Assembly: GCF_002843425.1 (NCBI RefSeq)
Contig: NZ_NKXO01000038.1
Span: forward strand, 1 to 34,227
Direction of reading: 5' to 3'
DNA from: Raineya orbicola
GTDB taxonomy: Bacteria; Bacteroidota; Bacteroidia; Cytophagales; Thermonemataceae
DNA: 34,227 nucleotides
The notes under the pieces are model-generated. The model ran no database searches. It saw nothing but the letters and a program-made list of their open reading frames with translations, and had not been told where the DNA came from. A program made the position numbers and the translations under genes. Below are positions 16,207-24,127 of this stretch, in pieces. Within the stretch, counting starts at the first letter, position 1, and the number at the start of each line of letters is the position of its first letter.

Positions 16207-18560
16207 CTTGGGAGTTTTTCTAAAAAAATATTCCATTCGGCTTGCCACTCTGCCAAAATATTTTCCCATTGCTTGTGGTCTTTTTCTTTAAGCATTTTTT
16301 CAGCCCAAGCGGTTTTTTGGGCAAAACGGCTCAATCCTAATGTAGCAGTTGCTCCCTTGATAGTATGTAAGGTTTTCAGTATTTCAGCAAAATTTTCTTT
16401 GGTTAGATTTTCTTGTATTTCAGCGATTTGTATTTCGGTTTCGTTGATGCACTCCTGCAAACTTTCTAAAAGCATTTCTTTATTTGTAAGAGCAATAAGA
16501 GAGTTCCACACACTTTCATCAATCCAAGTATTTTGGCTATCTTGATTGAAATGAAATTCGCTTGTTGGGGCGGTCAGTTTTTGATACAGGCTTTCCAAAC
16601 GAATTGGTTTAGCGAGATAGTCGTCAAAACCTTCTGAAAGCAGTTTTTGGCGGTCTTCTTCCATTGCATAGGCTGTAAGAGCAATAATGCGAGGCTGTTT
16701 AGCTAAATTCATTTTTCGGATAAGGTGTAAAGCTGTTATGCCGTCAATTTCAGGCATTTGGATATCCAAAAAAACAACCTCAAAATTTTCTTTGGTAAGC
16801 CATTCAAAAGCCTGTGGAGCATTTTCGGCTATTTTTACTTCTGCTCCTAAATTTTTGAGCATTTCAGATGCCACTTTCCGATTGATAGCATTGTCATCAA
16901 CTAAAAGCACTGGCAAAGGCTTTTCCAATTTTTGCCAAATAATATTTGGTGAGAGTTGTTGTGCTTCTGCTTGGCTGATAGGGGCTTGGAAAGTAAAGTA
17001 AAAAATACTGCCTTTGCCTTGTGGATTAGGTAAAAAACTAATTTCACCCTTCATCATTTCAGCAAGTTGTTTAGAAATGGTTAGTCCCAAACCTGTACCA
17101 CTTTGAGTTTTGGCTGTGGAGCTATCAATTTGGCTAAAAGCCTGAAAAAGTTTATGGCGGTCTTTTTCTGCAATACCGATGCCCGTATCAGAAACACTAA
17201 CTTTAATTTTTTGTTTTTCTGATTGCCTTTCCAAAAGTTCGGCAGTTATGTTGATTTCTCCTTTTTCGGTAAATTTAATCGCATTGGCGACTAAATTGGA
17301 AAGAATTTGAATGAAACGCGTTTCATCTATTTCTAAAAACTGACTGATTTGGTTATCTATTTGTAAAGTAAGAGAGTTTTGTTTTTGTTTGGCTTGGGGC
17401 AAAAATAAATCATAAACTTTCTGCAAAGTATTCTGAAAATGAATACTTTTGGGGAAAAGTTGCATTTTGCCTGCTTCTATTTTAGAAAGGTCAAGAATAT
17501 CATTGAGAATGTGCATTAGCGTTTGAGACGACTTTTTAAGAGTTTCTACGTACTCTTTTTGTGTTTCGTTTAGGGTGGTAAGGCTCAAAAGTTCAATCAT
17601 TCCGATAATTCCATTCATTGGAGTTCGGATTTCGTGGCTCATATTTGCCAAAAAAATCTCTTTGACTTTCAAAGATTGTTCGGCAACTTCTTTGGCTTTT
17701 TGCAGACTTTCTCGGATTTTTTTATTTTCTGTAATATCGTGAGCAATAGCGGCAACTTCTTCAATAGTGCCATCGGGTGAGGGGATAGGGTTCAGATAAA
17801 CTTCTTGCCAAACGGTATTGCCGTTGATATCACGTGCTTTCACTTCAAAGTGCTGAATTTCGCCTGTAAAGGCTCTTTTCATTTTTTCTTTCCAAAAAGC
17901 CCGCAAGCCGTCTTTTTCCAAAGCATTTCGTAAAACGTCTAAATTTTCACCAATTTTAGGCGTAATGCCATATTGAATTTGCAAAGCCTTGACATAGTTT
18001 TGATTGAAAGCTGTAAATTCTCGTTTTCTATTCACCGACCACATAATATGCGAGCCACTTTCAAAAATAGCTTTCAGGCGGGCTGTTTGGCTCATTAGTT
18101 CGGCTTCTATGCGTACTTTATCGGTGGTATCGTACATTATTCCACGTAAAGCCACAGGTTTGCCGTTTTCAAACCGAATGCTGACTTTGCCTTTGAGATA
18201 AATTTTCTGTTTGTGCTTGCTCAAAAGCACAAGTTGAAATTTAGATATTTCCTCTCCTGCAAGCAGTTGGCTCAATTGCCGTAAATACGCTATGCGATGT
18301 GAAGGAGCTAAAAGTTCTTGAAAATTTAGGTGAGGGAGTTCATCAATAGAATAGCCTAATTTTTGCGTAAAAATACGATTTGCAAATAAGATTTTACCTT
18401 CGGCGTTGCAGACAAAAATTAGGTCGTTGGAGTTATCAAATAAATCTTGTAGAGCCGCATTGCTTTCTTGCAGTTCTTGGATAATATCTTCATTGAGCAT
18501 TTGCCTTAGGCGTTCAATTTCGGCAATTAGTTCGGCTTTGCTGATATTTTCTAAATTCAT
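16173..18560 (-). CDS. Hybrid sensor histidine kinase (PAS-PAS-HisKA-HATPase-REC-HPt)
   Basis: This 795-residue soluble phosphorelay protein contains an N-terminal coiled coil (about 5-40), two PAS domains (about 35-150 and 165-280) and a HisKA domain with phospho-acceptor His309 in FLANMSHEIRTPMNG. The HATPase domain has SNLVANAIKF, DTGIG (458-462) and GTGLGL (about 488). The receiver domain has VDD and phospho-acceptor Asp599 in FLDIQMPEIDG, and a C-terminal HPt domain has His732 in LHTIKGATATLG. There is no TM helix, so it senses a cytoplasmic signal, perhaps redox or a small ligand through the PAS domains. The complete relay chain in one protein means its output partner, a response regulator, lies elsewhere. 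The C-terminus overlaps the patatin-like gene tail to tail. Confidence 0.92.
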   Translation of the reverse strand: MNLENISKAELIAEIERLRQMLNEDIIQELQESNAALQDLFDNSNDLIFVCNAEGKILFANRIFTQKLGYSIDELPHLNFQELLAPSHRIAYLRQLSQLLAGEEISKFQLVLLSKHKQKIYLKGKVSIRFENGKPVALRGIMYDTTDKVRIEAELMSQTARLKAIFESGSHIMWSVNRKREFTAFNQNYVKALQIQYGITPKIGENLDVLRNALEKDGLRAFWKEKMKRAFTGEIQHFEVKARDINGNTVWQEVYLNPIPSPDGTIEEVAAIAHDITENKKIRESLQKAKEVAEQSLKVKEIFLANMSHEIRTPMNGIIGMIELLSLTTLNETQKEYVETLKKSSQTLMHILNDILDLSKIEAGKMQLFPKSIHFQNTLQKVYDLFLPQAKQKQNSLTLQIDNQISQFLEIDETRFIQILSNLVANAIKFTEKGEINITAELLERQSEKQKIKVSVSDTGIGIAEKDRHKLFQAFSQIDSSTAKTQSGTGLGLTISKQLAEMMKGEISFLPNPQGKGSIFYFTFQAPISQAEAQQLSPNIIWQKLEKPLPVLLVDDNAINRKVASEMLKNLGAEVKIAENAPQAFEWLTKENFEVVFLDIQMPEIDGITALHLIRKMNLAKQPRIIALTAYAMEEDRQKLLSEGFDDYLAKPIRLESLYQKLTAPTSEFHFNQDSQNTWIDESVWNSLIALTNKEMLLESLQECINETEIQIAEIQENLTKENFAEILKTLHTIKGATATLGLSRFAQKTAWAEKMLKEKDHKQWENILAEWQAEWNIFLEKLPSYIPIPNKEAK

Positions 18561-18873
18561 TGGGCAGATAGGTTTTGCTCTAAATTACAAAATTTCATAA
18601 TCAAAACATTTTACTACTTGGGCAAAATAATGAAAAATTCTGTGTGTGGCTTACATTTTGGGGAGCATAAAAAAATGACTTTCAAAATGAAAGCCACTTT
18701 TTCAACTACAAAACACTTATCTTTTCTGTTGCTTTATGTACGAGCAAAATTAAAAAGCCTTTTCAATGCTCCAACATAAAATTGACGAAACTACCTAAAA
18801 AATCTATGAAAGTATGTTTCTGATAGACTGAGCATTCATAAATTTTTGTTTAATTGATTTTGAGCAAATATCT
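18561..18873. other. Intergenic region with one weak hairpin
   Basis: No gene or RNA is evident in these 313 bases. A 5-bp hairpin, CTTTC/GAAAG (18679-18693), read on the minus strand is followed by TCA and a run of seven T, and could end transcription of the OmpA-family gene about 180 bases after its stop. Confidence 0.35.
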
Positions 18874-20103
18874 TTACTGCTCCATATACATAATGATAAC
18901 CGCTTTTCTATCTTTGGGATTTCCGTTTGTTTCGGCATCGGAGTTTTGTAGGGCATACATTTCTCCATAGCCCTTGGGGACGACTTTTTCGTTTGGAATA
19001 CCTTTTTTAGCCAAATAATCCATTACGGATTTGGCTCTTTTGCGAGAATATTCTACATTGGCTTCGTTTGTGCCTTTGGCATCGGTATGTCCTTCTACCA
19101 AAACACCCACTACTTTGCGAACATCTCTGCCCTGCAAAATTTGGTCAATGCGGCTTGTGAAATCTTTGGAAAGTACGGCACTGGCGTTATCAAAATAAGC
19201 TGTATCGGCAAAAAGTCGCATAGAAACGCTTTCGGTGAATGTGGTCTGAAGGCGTACAATGTCCTGACTGGCGGTTTTATTGCTTTTACGAGCCATTCCA
19301 TAATATACGCCTATGCGTCTTTTTTGTCCTGTGGAAAGAGTTTGAGCATTCCACCTCATCAGTACGGCGGCATCGGTGTAAGGGCAATTGCAAGGGGTAT
19401 AATCCCAAACAATTTGATGAAAATAAGGCCATCTGCCAATGGCAAGTTCATCAGGTTTCACAGCTTTTTCTTTGGCAGTAAGAATTTCAGCGGTGTGGTC
19501 GCTTAAATCACGAGCTTTGCGGTATAAAAACACCTGTTTGGGTACGTGTTCGCCTGTATATTTGGTTTCTACATCAACCATAGTGCCGTCTCCATCAAGT
19601 TTTGGAGCATCGTTATCGGCAATCATATTGTCAATGAGCAATTGAAAAGCAACCTCACGAGGTTCAAGGCGATTGTTTTCAAACTCGTACTCAATAAGGT
19701 AGTAACGAGCAGGAGAGAGGCTATCTACTTCTTTCAAGTTGTCATCAACAGGGATAAGTCTTTGCGTAATGGTAACGCCTTCAAATTTGAATTCCATTTC
19801 GCTGAATTTGCGATTGCCTACTATTTTGAATTTCTTTTTGGTGCAAATCTTTTTTACACCGGGCAGTCTGCCATAATTACTGGCAAATTTATCACCTACT
19901 TTTACAACAAAATGAGAAGTAGAAGCAGGGATAGGAAAACCATACATCAGACGTATGCCATTAGCTCCTATCGTAAATCTGCCGTCGTCAAGTCCGCCAC
20001 AATCGTTAAATTCGCTTGCACCGCTGGTGCTTGATGTACCTTGTGGCTTTTGGCAAGTACTAAAAATAATTGTAAAAAAACATAATACTGCGAAAATTCG
20101 CAT
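18874..20103 (-). CDS. OmpA-family lipoprotein
   Basis: This 409-residue protein starts with a lipoprotein signal (MRIFAVLCFFTIIFSTC, lipidation at the Cys of FSTC). A beta-rich N-terminal domain of about 280 residues that I do not recognise follows, containing paired Cys (NDCGG, KKICTKKK, CNCPY). The C-terminal OmpA-like peptidoglycan-binding domain (about 290-409) has VEGHTDAKGTNEANVEYSRKRA (cited here as GHTDAKG and YSRKRA), GYGE and NPKDRKAVI. Such proteins tie the outer membrane to peptidoglycan. ATG at 20103 gives a good signal sequence. A -7 element TATTTTTG lies at 20133-20140 on the minus strand. It is divergent from the TonB receptor gene, but the two promoters do not overlap. Confidence 0.88.
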   Translation of the reverse strand: MRIFAVLCFFTIIFSTCQKPQGTSSTSGASEFNDCGGLDDGRFTIGANGIRLMYGFPIPASTSHFVVKVGDKFASNYGRLPGVKKICTKKKFKIVGNRKFSEMEFKFEGVTITQRLIPVDDNLKEVDSLSPARYYLIEYEFENNRLEPREVAFQLLIDNMIADNDAPKLDGDGTMVDVETKYTGEHVPKQVFLYRKARDLSDHTAEILTAKEKAVKPDELAIGRWPYFHQIVWDYTPCNCPYTDAAVLMRWNAQTLSTGQKRRIGVYYGMARKSNKTASQDIVRLQTTFTESVSMRLFADTAYFDNASAVLSKDFTSRIDQILQGRDVRKVVGVLVEGHTDAKGTNEANVEYSRKRAKSVMDYLAKKGIPNEKVVPKGYGEMYALQNSDAETNGNPKDRKAVIIMYMEQ

Positions 20104-20132
20104 AGTGTTCAGGGTTTTGTTTAACTTTTCTA

Positions 20133-20163
20133 CAAAAATAACCCTATTCCGATAACAAAGATA
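20133..20163 (-). promoter_or_regulatory. Candidate promoter region of the OmpA-family gene
   Basis: On the minus strand two TAnnTTTG elements occur: TATTTTTG at 20140-20133 and TATCTTTG at 20163-20156. Either could be the -7 element for the ATG at 20103. If the second served as -33 for the first, the spacer would be 15 bases, too short, so two start sites are possible. Confidence 0.4.
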
Positions 20164-20203
20164 TACGTCATTTGTGGTATTTTTTCAAAAAACAAGTTTA
20201 TTA

Positions 20204-20247
20204 TTTGCAACTTTGTTGCAATATGTTTATTTTTGCAACAAAGTTGA
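20204..20247 (+). promoter_or_regulatory. TonB-receptor promoter with two overlapping palindromic operators
   Basis: TTTG (20204-20207), a 20-base spacer and TATTTTTG (20228-20235) form a perfect Bacteroidota promoter. GCAACTTTGTTGC (20207-20219) and GCAACAAAGTTGA (20235-20247) are the two palindromes, each starting at the final G of a TTTG element. The ATG at 20256 is only 9 bases after the second operator. This is the same design as the merC promoter at 12227-12269. Confidence 0.82.
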
Positions 20248-20255
20248 AATTAGAA

Positions 20256-22628
20256 ATGAAGTACAGATTTTTACTTGCTTTGGGATTTTTGCTAGGGGAA
20301 TTGCACGCTCAATGTACGGCAAGCATACACGGACATATTTATCAGAAAGATACTAAAATTTCTTTGTCAGATGTACAAGTGCGGATAGAGCCTTTGGGTA
20401 AAATTCTACAAACCAATGCCGAAGGCGAGTTTGAACTACTAAACATATGCGAGGGAGAATATCAAATTTTTTTAGAAAAAGAGGACTTTTTGCCTTTGCA
20501 TATTGTTGTAGAGCTTAAAAAAAATGAGCATTTCCATAAAGATATTTTTTTGCAGGCAGATAATCAGGCGATAGCAAGTGTGGAAGTGCTTGGAAGTATG
20601 GAAAAACCATTTTCTACCCAAACGCAAAACTTTTTAATCGGGCAAGAACTTGAGCTATTGCGTGGTAAGACTTTGGGAGAAATGCTCAAAAGTATCACAG
20701 GAGTTTTTACTTTCAATACGGGTGCGGGTATCAGCAAGCCAATGATTCACGGCTTGCACTCACAAAGAATTACGATACTAAACAACGGCATACGCCAAGA
20801 AGGGCAACAATGGGGCGAAGAACACGCTCCTGAAATTGATGTTTTTTCGGCTGAACAAGTGAGTGTTATCAAAGGGGCGGCAGGGGTTCGCTATGGCTCT
20901 GATGCTATGGGGGGCGTTGTGATGCTCAATCCTTTACCATTGCCTACCGAAAAAAAGCTCCACGGAAAGGCATATCTGATAGGGCATAGCAATAACCGAA
21001 TGGGAAATTTAGCCCTGCAAATAGAAAAAGCCTTCGGCAAAGGCTGGGCTTGGCGTTGGCAAGGTTCTGCAAAGCGAGGCGGAGATTTTCATTCGCCTAC
21101 GTATGTGCTTTCTAATACGGGTGTGCAAGAGCTTAATTTTGCAACTACTTTGGGCATAGAACGCAAAAAATGGCAAGCAGAAGCCTATTTAAGTCGCTAT
21201 GATGCCGATATTGGCATTTTACGTGCCGCCCACACAGGTAATATTAACGATTTGGCGGTTTCTATTAGCCGCCCTGAACCTTGGTATGTAGCTCCTTTTA
21301 CGTATGAAATTCAAAATCCTCGTCAGAAAATTGTACATTATTTAGCCAAAATAAGCAGTAAAATTACCCTTGACCATTTGGGAACACTTTCTTTGCAATA
21401 TGCTTTGCAGTGGAATGATAGAAAAGAATTTGATATACGCCGAGGGGGGCGTTCTACTATTCCTGCTCTTTCTTTGCAACTGCAAACACACACTTTTGAT
21501 GCTGTTTTAGAACATCACGCTTGGAAAAACTTTCAAGGCTCTTTGGGAGCAAGCACACTTTGGCAAGATAACTACAATGTGCCGGGTACAGGCATTACGC
21601 CCCTTTTGCCCAATTTTACCAACTTTTCGCAAGGTATTTTTTGGGTAGAACGCTTCGTAAAACCTACATACGAGCTAGAATGGGGTTTGCGTTATGATTT
21701 TCGCCATACCGAAGTGAGAACTTTCCAAAATCGGGTGCGTATCACGCCTAACTATCAGTTTCATTGGGGAACTGCAACTTTGGGGTATTTGTACCGAAAG
21801 TGGCAAAATATTGTAATGAAAACAAATTTTGCTACTACTTTTCGTCCTCCGCATACTGCCGAGCTGTTTAGTCAGGGTTTGCATTTAGGAATAGGAAATA
21901 TTCAGCAGGGATTGCTTTTTGAAAATGGCTCGCTGAATCCTGATAAAAATTTTGCTTTGGAAAAATCTTATAAATGGATTGGCACAATTCAATATCAGAA
22001 AGGTGCTTGGCAATGGGAAATAAGCCCTTATCATCACTGGATTGATAACTTTATCTATGCTACGCCTACCGATATTCGTCTCACTATTCAGGGCTATTTT
22101 CCTGTATTTAGTTATGTGCAAAGAGATGTAGTTTTGCGTGGAATAGATGCTATGCAAAAGTTTCAGCGAGGAAATTGGCAATGGCAAAGTAAATTTTCAT
22201 ATCTAAATGCTTTTGTCAGAAAAAATAATGAAGCGATCATCAATATGCCTCCTTTGCGTTGGGAAAATAGATGGGCTTGGGAGCGAAAAAATTGGGGAAA
22301 ACTACAAAATACTTCGTTTTTTGTAAGTGCTTTGTATGTGGCAAGGCAGAATAATGCTCCTCGTGTGATAGAGCCAAGCCGATTTGAAAATATTAGCAGT
22401 GAAGAAAAAGAGCAAATTCTTGCAGAAGGGACTTTTGATTTTATGCTTGCTCCCGCGGGGTACTGGCTTTGGGGTGCGGGGGCGAGTAGCACATTCAAAA
22501 ATCTGACAGCTACTTTGCAGGTAGAAAATTTAACAAATACTATTTTCCGAGATTACTTAAATCGTTGGCGTTATTATGCCAATGATGTAGGCAGAAATTT
22601 TATTTTACAAATTTCTTATATTTTTTAG
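20256..22628 (+). CDS. TonB-dependent outer-membrane receptor, probably for a metal
   Basis: This 790-residue protein has a signal peptide (MKYRFLLALGFLLGELHAQ), a carboxypeptidase-regulatory-like beta domain (about 21-105), a plug domain (about 115-230; LRGKTLGEMLKSITGVF, IRQEGQQWGEEHAPEID, VIKGAAGVRYGSDAMGG) and a 22-strand barrel ending in an aromatic residue (ILQISYIF). ATG at 20256 is the true start; the frame runs 84 bases further upstream, but that region is the promoter. The next gene, 22 bases on, encodes a His-rich lipoprotein, and the promoter carries paired palindromic operators shared with merC. Together this suggests TonB-driven uptake of zinc or a related metal under a Fur/Zur-type repressor. 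Iron or a chelate remains possible. Confidence 0.9.
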   Translation: MKYRFLLALGFLLGELHAQCTASIHGHIYQKDTKISLSDVQVRIEPLGKILQTNAEGEFELLNICEGEYQIFLEKEDFLPLHIVVELKKNEHFHKDIFLQADNQAIASVEVLGSMEKPFSTQTQNFLIGQELELLRGKTLGEMLKSITGVFTFNTGAGISKPMIHGLHSQRITILNNGIRQEGQQWGEEHAPEIDVFSAEQVSVIKGAAGVRYGSDAMGGVVMLNPLPLPTEKKLHGKAYLIGHSNNRMGNLALQIEKAFGKGWAWRWQGSAKRGGDFHSPTYVLSNTGVQELNFATTLGIERKKWQAEAYLSRYDADIGILRAAHTGNINDLAVSISRPEPWYVAPFTYEIQNPRQKIVHYLAKISSKITLDHLGTLSLQYALQWNDRKEFDIRRGGRSTIPALSLQLQTHTFDAVLEHHAWKNFQGSLGASTLWQDNYNVPGTGITPLLPNFTNFSQGIFWVERFVKPTYELEWGLRYDFRHTEVRTFQNRVRITPNYQFHWGTATLGYLYRKWQNIVMKTNFATTFRPPHTAELFSQGLHLGIGNIQQGLLFENGSLNPDKNFALEKSYKWIGTIQYQKGAWQWEISPYHHWIDNFIYATPTDIRLTIQGYFPVFSYVQRDVVLRGIDAMQKFQRGNWQWQSKFSYLNAFVRKNNEAIINMPPLRWENRWAWERKNWGKLQNTSFFVSALYVARQNNAPRVIEPSRFENISSEEKEQILAEGTFDFMLAPAGYWLWGAGASSTFKNLTATLQVENLTNTIFRDYLNRWRYYANDVGRNFILQISYIF

Positions 22629-22650
22629 TTTCACTCAAAACCTATGTTTT

Positions 22651-23217
22651 ATGAAAAATTTACACAAATTTTCGGCTTTTTTGCTTGTGGGAGCAGTATT
22701 TTTTGGGTCTTGTAAAAAAGATGACCACGACCACAATCACGCTCACGAGCAAGAACTTATTACAAAGGTTGTAGTTCGTTTTAGTTCGGGTGCTGAAACG
22801 GTAACAATGACTTGGGAAGATACAGATGGCTTGGGAAGTAACCCACCTGTAATTCAAAATGGCAAACTCAAGCCTAACACTACTTATGATATTGATATCA
22901 GCATTGCAGGCGAAGGAGGCAAAGATATTACTGCTGAAATAACCAACGAAGCCGATGAACATCAGGTTTATTATGGTTTTCCTTCTACTTTATTCAATAG
23001 TTTTCAGTACACCGACCAAGATAGCAAGGGCAAGCCCTTAGGGTTAAGAGCCAAAGTAACAACTATTCCAAATACTGGAGGCGGTAATTTGCAAATATTG
23101 CTTGTGCACGAGCCTATTAAATCTCAAAATTTGGCATCTACGCCTTGGGTGTATAATCCGAATATTGGTGGAGAACAAGATTTCAATATTACTTTCAATG
23201 TTACGGTAGCACCCTGA
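22651..23217 (+). CDS. His-rich lipoprotein paired with TonB receptor
   Basis: This 188-residue lipoprotein has the signal MKNLHKFSAFLLVGAVFFGSC and lipidation at the Cys of FGSC. Directly after it comes a metal-binding-like cluster, KKDDHDHNHAHEQE, then a beta-sandwich-like domain with repeated TVTMTWEDTDG, NTTYDIDISI and FNITFNVTVAP strands. I recall homologues next to TonB receptors in Bacteroidota that databases label, without functional proof, as type 1 periplasmic binding-fold proteins. It is very likely cotranscribed with the receptor gene 22 bases upstream and would sit in the outer membrane, capturing or buffering the metal. Zinc, copper and nickel are all possible ligands for the His/Asp cluster. 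Confidence 0.85.
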   Translation: MKNLHKFSAFLLVGAVFFGSCKKDDHDHNHAHEQELITKVVVRFSSGAETVTMTWEDTDGLGSNPPVIQNGKLKPNTTYDIDISIAGEGGKDITAEITNEADEHQVYYGFPSTLFNSFQYTDQDSKGKPLGLRAKVTTIPNTGGGNLQILLVHEPIKSQNLASTPWVYNPNIGGEQDFNITFNVTVAP

Positions 23218-23234
23218 AAATTTTATCAAAAAAA

Positions 23235-23266
23235 TTTGCAAGAAGGCGGTTAAATTACTACATTTG
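23235..23266 (+). promoter_or_regulatory. Promoter of the CAU tRNA gene
   Basis: TTTG (23235-23238), a 20-base spacer, then TACATTTG (23259-23266) match the Bacteroidota consensus exactly, 20 bases before the tRNA 5' end. The -33 element lies 17 bases past the stop of the lipoprotein gene. Confidence 0.75.
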
Positions 23267-23286
23267 CAGTCCCAATTGAGGGAGTA

Positions 23287-23360
23287 GGTCCTATAGCTCA
23301 GTCGGTTAGAGCACCTGACTCATAATCAGGGGGTCCTTGGTTCGAGCCCAAGTGGGACCA
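23287..23360 (+). tRNA. tRNA with CAU anticodon (Ile2 or elongator Met)
   Basis: This is a 74-nt cloverleaf with acceptor stem GGTCCTA/TGGGACC, anticodon stem CCTGA/TCAGG around loop CTCATAA, and a T arm with TTCGAGC. The CCA end is not encoded. Anticodon CAU in a non-initiator tRNA can be elongator Met or, after lysidine modification, Ile for AUA codons. Because the minus-strand tRNA at 24343-24424 is also CAU, one of the two is probably Ile2. The GGTCC acceptor favours Ile for this one, as I recall it from Bacteroidota tRNA-Ile, but this is not certain. Confidence 0.93.
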
Positions 23361-23380
23361 CTTCAAAATCAATAACTTAC

Positions 23381-23406
23381 AAAGCCCTTACAAAAAGGGC
23401 TTTTTT
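23381..23406 (+). terminator. Rho-independent terminator after the tRNA
   Basis: AAAGCCCTT (23381-23389) pairs with AAGGGCTTT (23395-23403), with a short ACAAA loop, and the run of T extends to 23406. It ends the single-tRNA unit. Confidence 0.85.
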
Positions 23407-23516
23407 ATTTGCATAACAATTTGCATAACATTTGGACAGATATTTGAAACTTCACACAAGGTATCCCCTTTTTTTCGTCATATTTCAAATCAAAGTAAAT
23501 TTTGTATCAAAGTAAA
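23407..23516. repeat. Short direct repeats downstream of the tRNA
   Basis: ATTTGCATAACA occurs twice in direct tandem (23407-23418 and 23419-23430), and ATCAAAGTAAA occurs twice 17 bases apart (23489-23499 and 23506-23516). There is no gene here. Repeats like these beside a tRNA can be integrase arm sites left by an element, but no integrase gene or second copy of the tRNA end is visible in this window. Confidence 0.5.
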
Positions 23517-23737
23517 GAATTTTTACAGTTTTGAAAATTTTTACAGATGAATTAGAGAAAGTTTATAGAATTTTTCAAGAAAAAAAGTATTTTTGTTTGA
23601 TTAAAACTTATATTTCATCATTTTTTGCTTGCTCTTTGTTCAAAAGATTTGCAGATAAAGAAAAAGAGATTCTATTCAAAAAATTCAAAGATTTTGAGGG
23701 GAAGGTAGCATAACCTATCCTATCGATAGCTTGTTAT

Positions 23738-23756
23738 CTCTGATTACAGAGTTTTT
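23738..23756 (+). terminator. Weak terminator-like hairpin
   Basis: CTCTG (23738-23742) and CAGAG (23747-23751) form a 5-bp stem followed by five T. It may end a short transcript from the gene-poor region before it, where a 60-codon frame (23531-23713) lacks an ATG. Confidence 0.4.
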
Positions 23757-23853
23757 ACGACACGGCACTGGTAGCCCCCAAACAGACTACGCCGAATTAT
23801 ACTACCTTAGAGTTTGGCTTCCCCATACAAATAAAAGTGAAAAATGTTTGAGA

Positions 23854-23966
23854 AAACACTATGGCGTGGATTGCACCCACCGCACCCTTGGGCTCATAGG
23901 GTTGCCTTTTTGAGGAATAACTTTTAGAGAGCCTGCTATTCCACGAGCATACGACACATAGTGTTT
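23854..23966. ncRNA. Candidate structured RNA, possibly a 6S-type RNA
   Basis: A perfect 10-bp closing helix, AAACACTATG (23854-23863) with CATAGTGTTT (23957-23966), is extended by CGTGGA (23865-23870) with TCCACG (23940-23945). Inside are an apical hairpin, GCACCCT (23882-23888) with AGGGTTGC (23898-23905), and an alternative pairing of GGCTC with GAGCC. The region does not code for protein. A long helix with a large internal bubble, a length of 113 nt and an AGGGTTGCC-like segment recall 6S RNA, including the 6S-Flavo class (Rfam name from memory). On the plus strand an imperfect -7 element AATGTTTG ends at 23850, but no -33 is seen, so the strand is open. Confidence 0.45.
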
Positions 23967-24054
23967 GAAAATACATCAAAAATTATGCTAAAAGTTTCGT
24001 CTAATAACAAAATTTTGAAGACCAAAATCCCATAATTTCTAAGAGAAAACAAAA

Positions 24055-24116
24055 GGCTCACAATCAAGGAAAAACCCTTGCTTAAAGTTTAATCCGATAA
24101 GTATTAGAAATGAGCC
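24055..24116 (-). terminator. Probable terminator of the tRNA-small protein operon
   Basis: On the minus strand GGCTCA (24116-24111) pairs with TGAGCC (24060-24055), followed by TTTTGTTTT. Within the long loop a second hairpin forms from CAAGG and CCTTG. It begins 12 bases after the stop of the small gene. Confidence 0.5.
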
Positions 24117-24127
24117 CCTTGCGGCCA

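Noticed and set aside
23531-23713. A 60-codon frame rich in Lys and Phe, followed by a weak hairpin
   Set aside because: It has no ATG (only a TTG), no consensus promoter, and its composition is what AT-rich DNA gives by chance. It could be a remnant but cannot be supported as a gene.
23731-23913. A 60-codon frame overlapping the structured RNA candidate
   Set aside because: It runs through the 5' half of the stable stem-loop structure and shows no protein-like pattern; the RNA structure explains the sequence better.
23701-23970. tmRNA or RNase P RNA in the gene-poor region
   Set aside because: Neither the tRNA-like ends and tag frame of tmRNA nor the conserved GAGGAAAGTCC-type segment of RNase P RNA is present on either strand.
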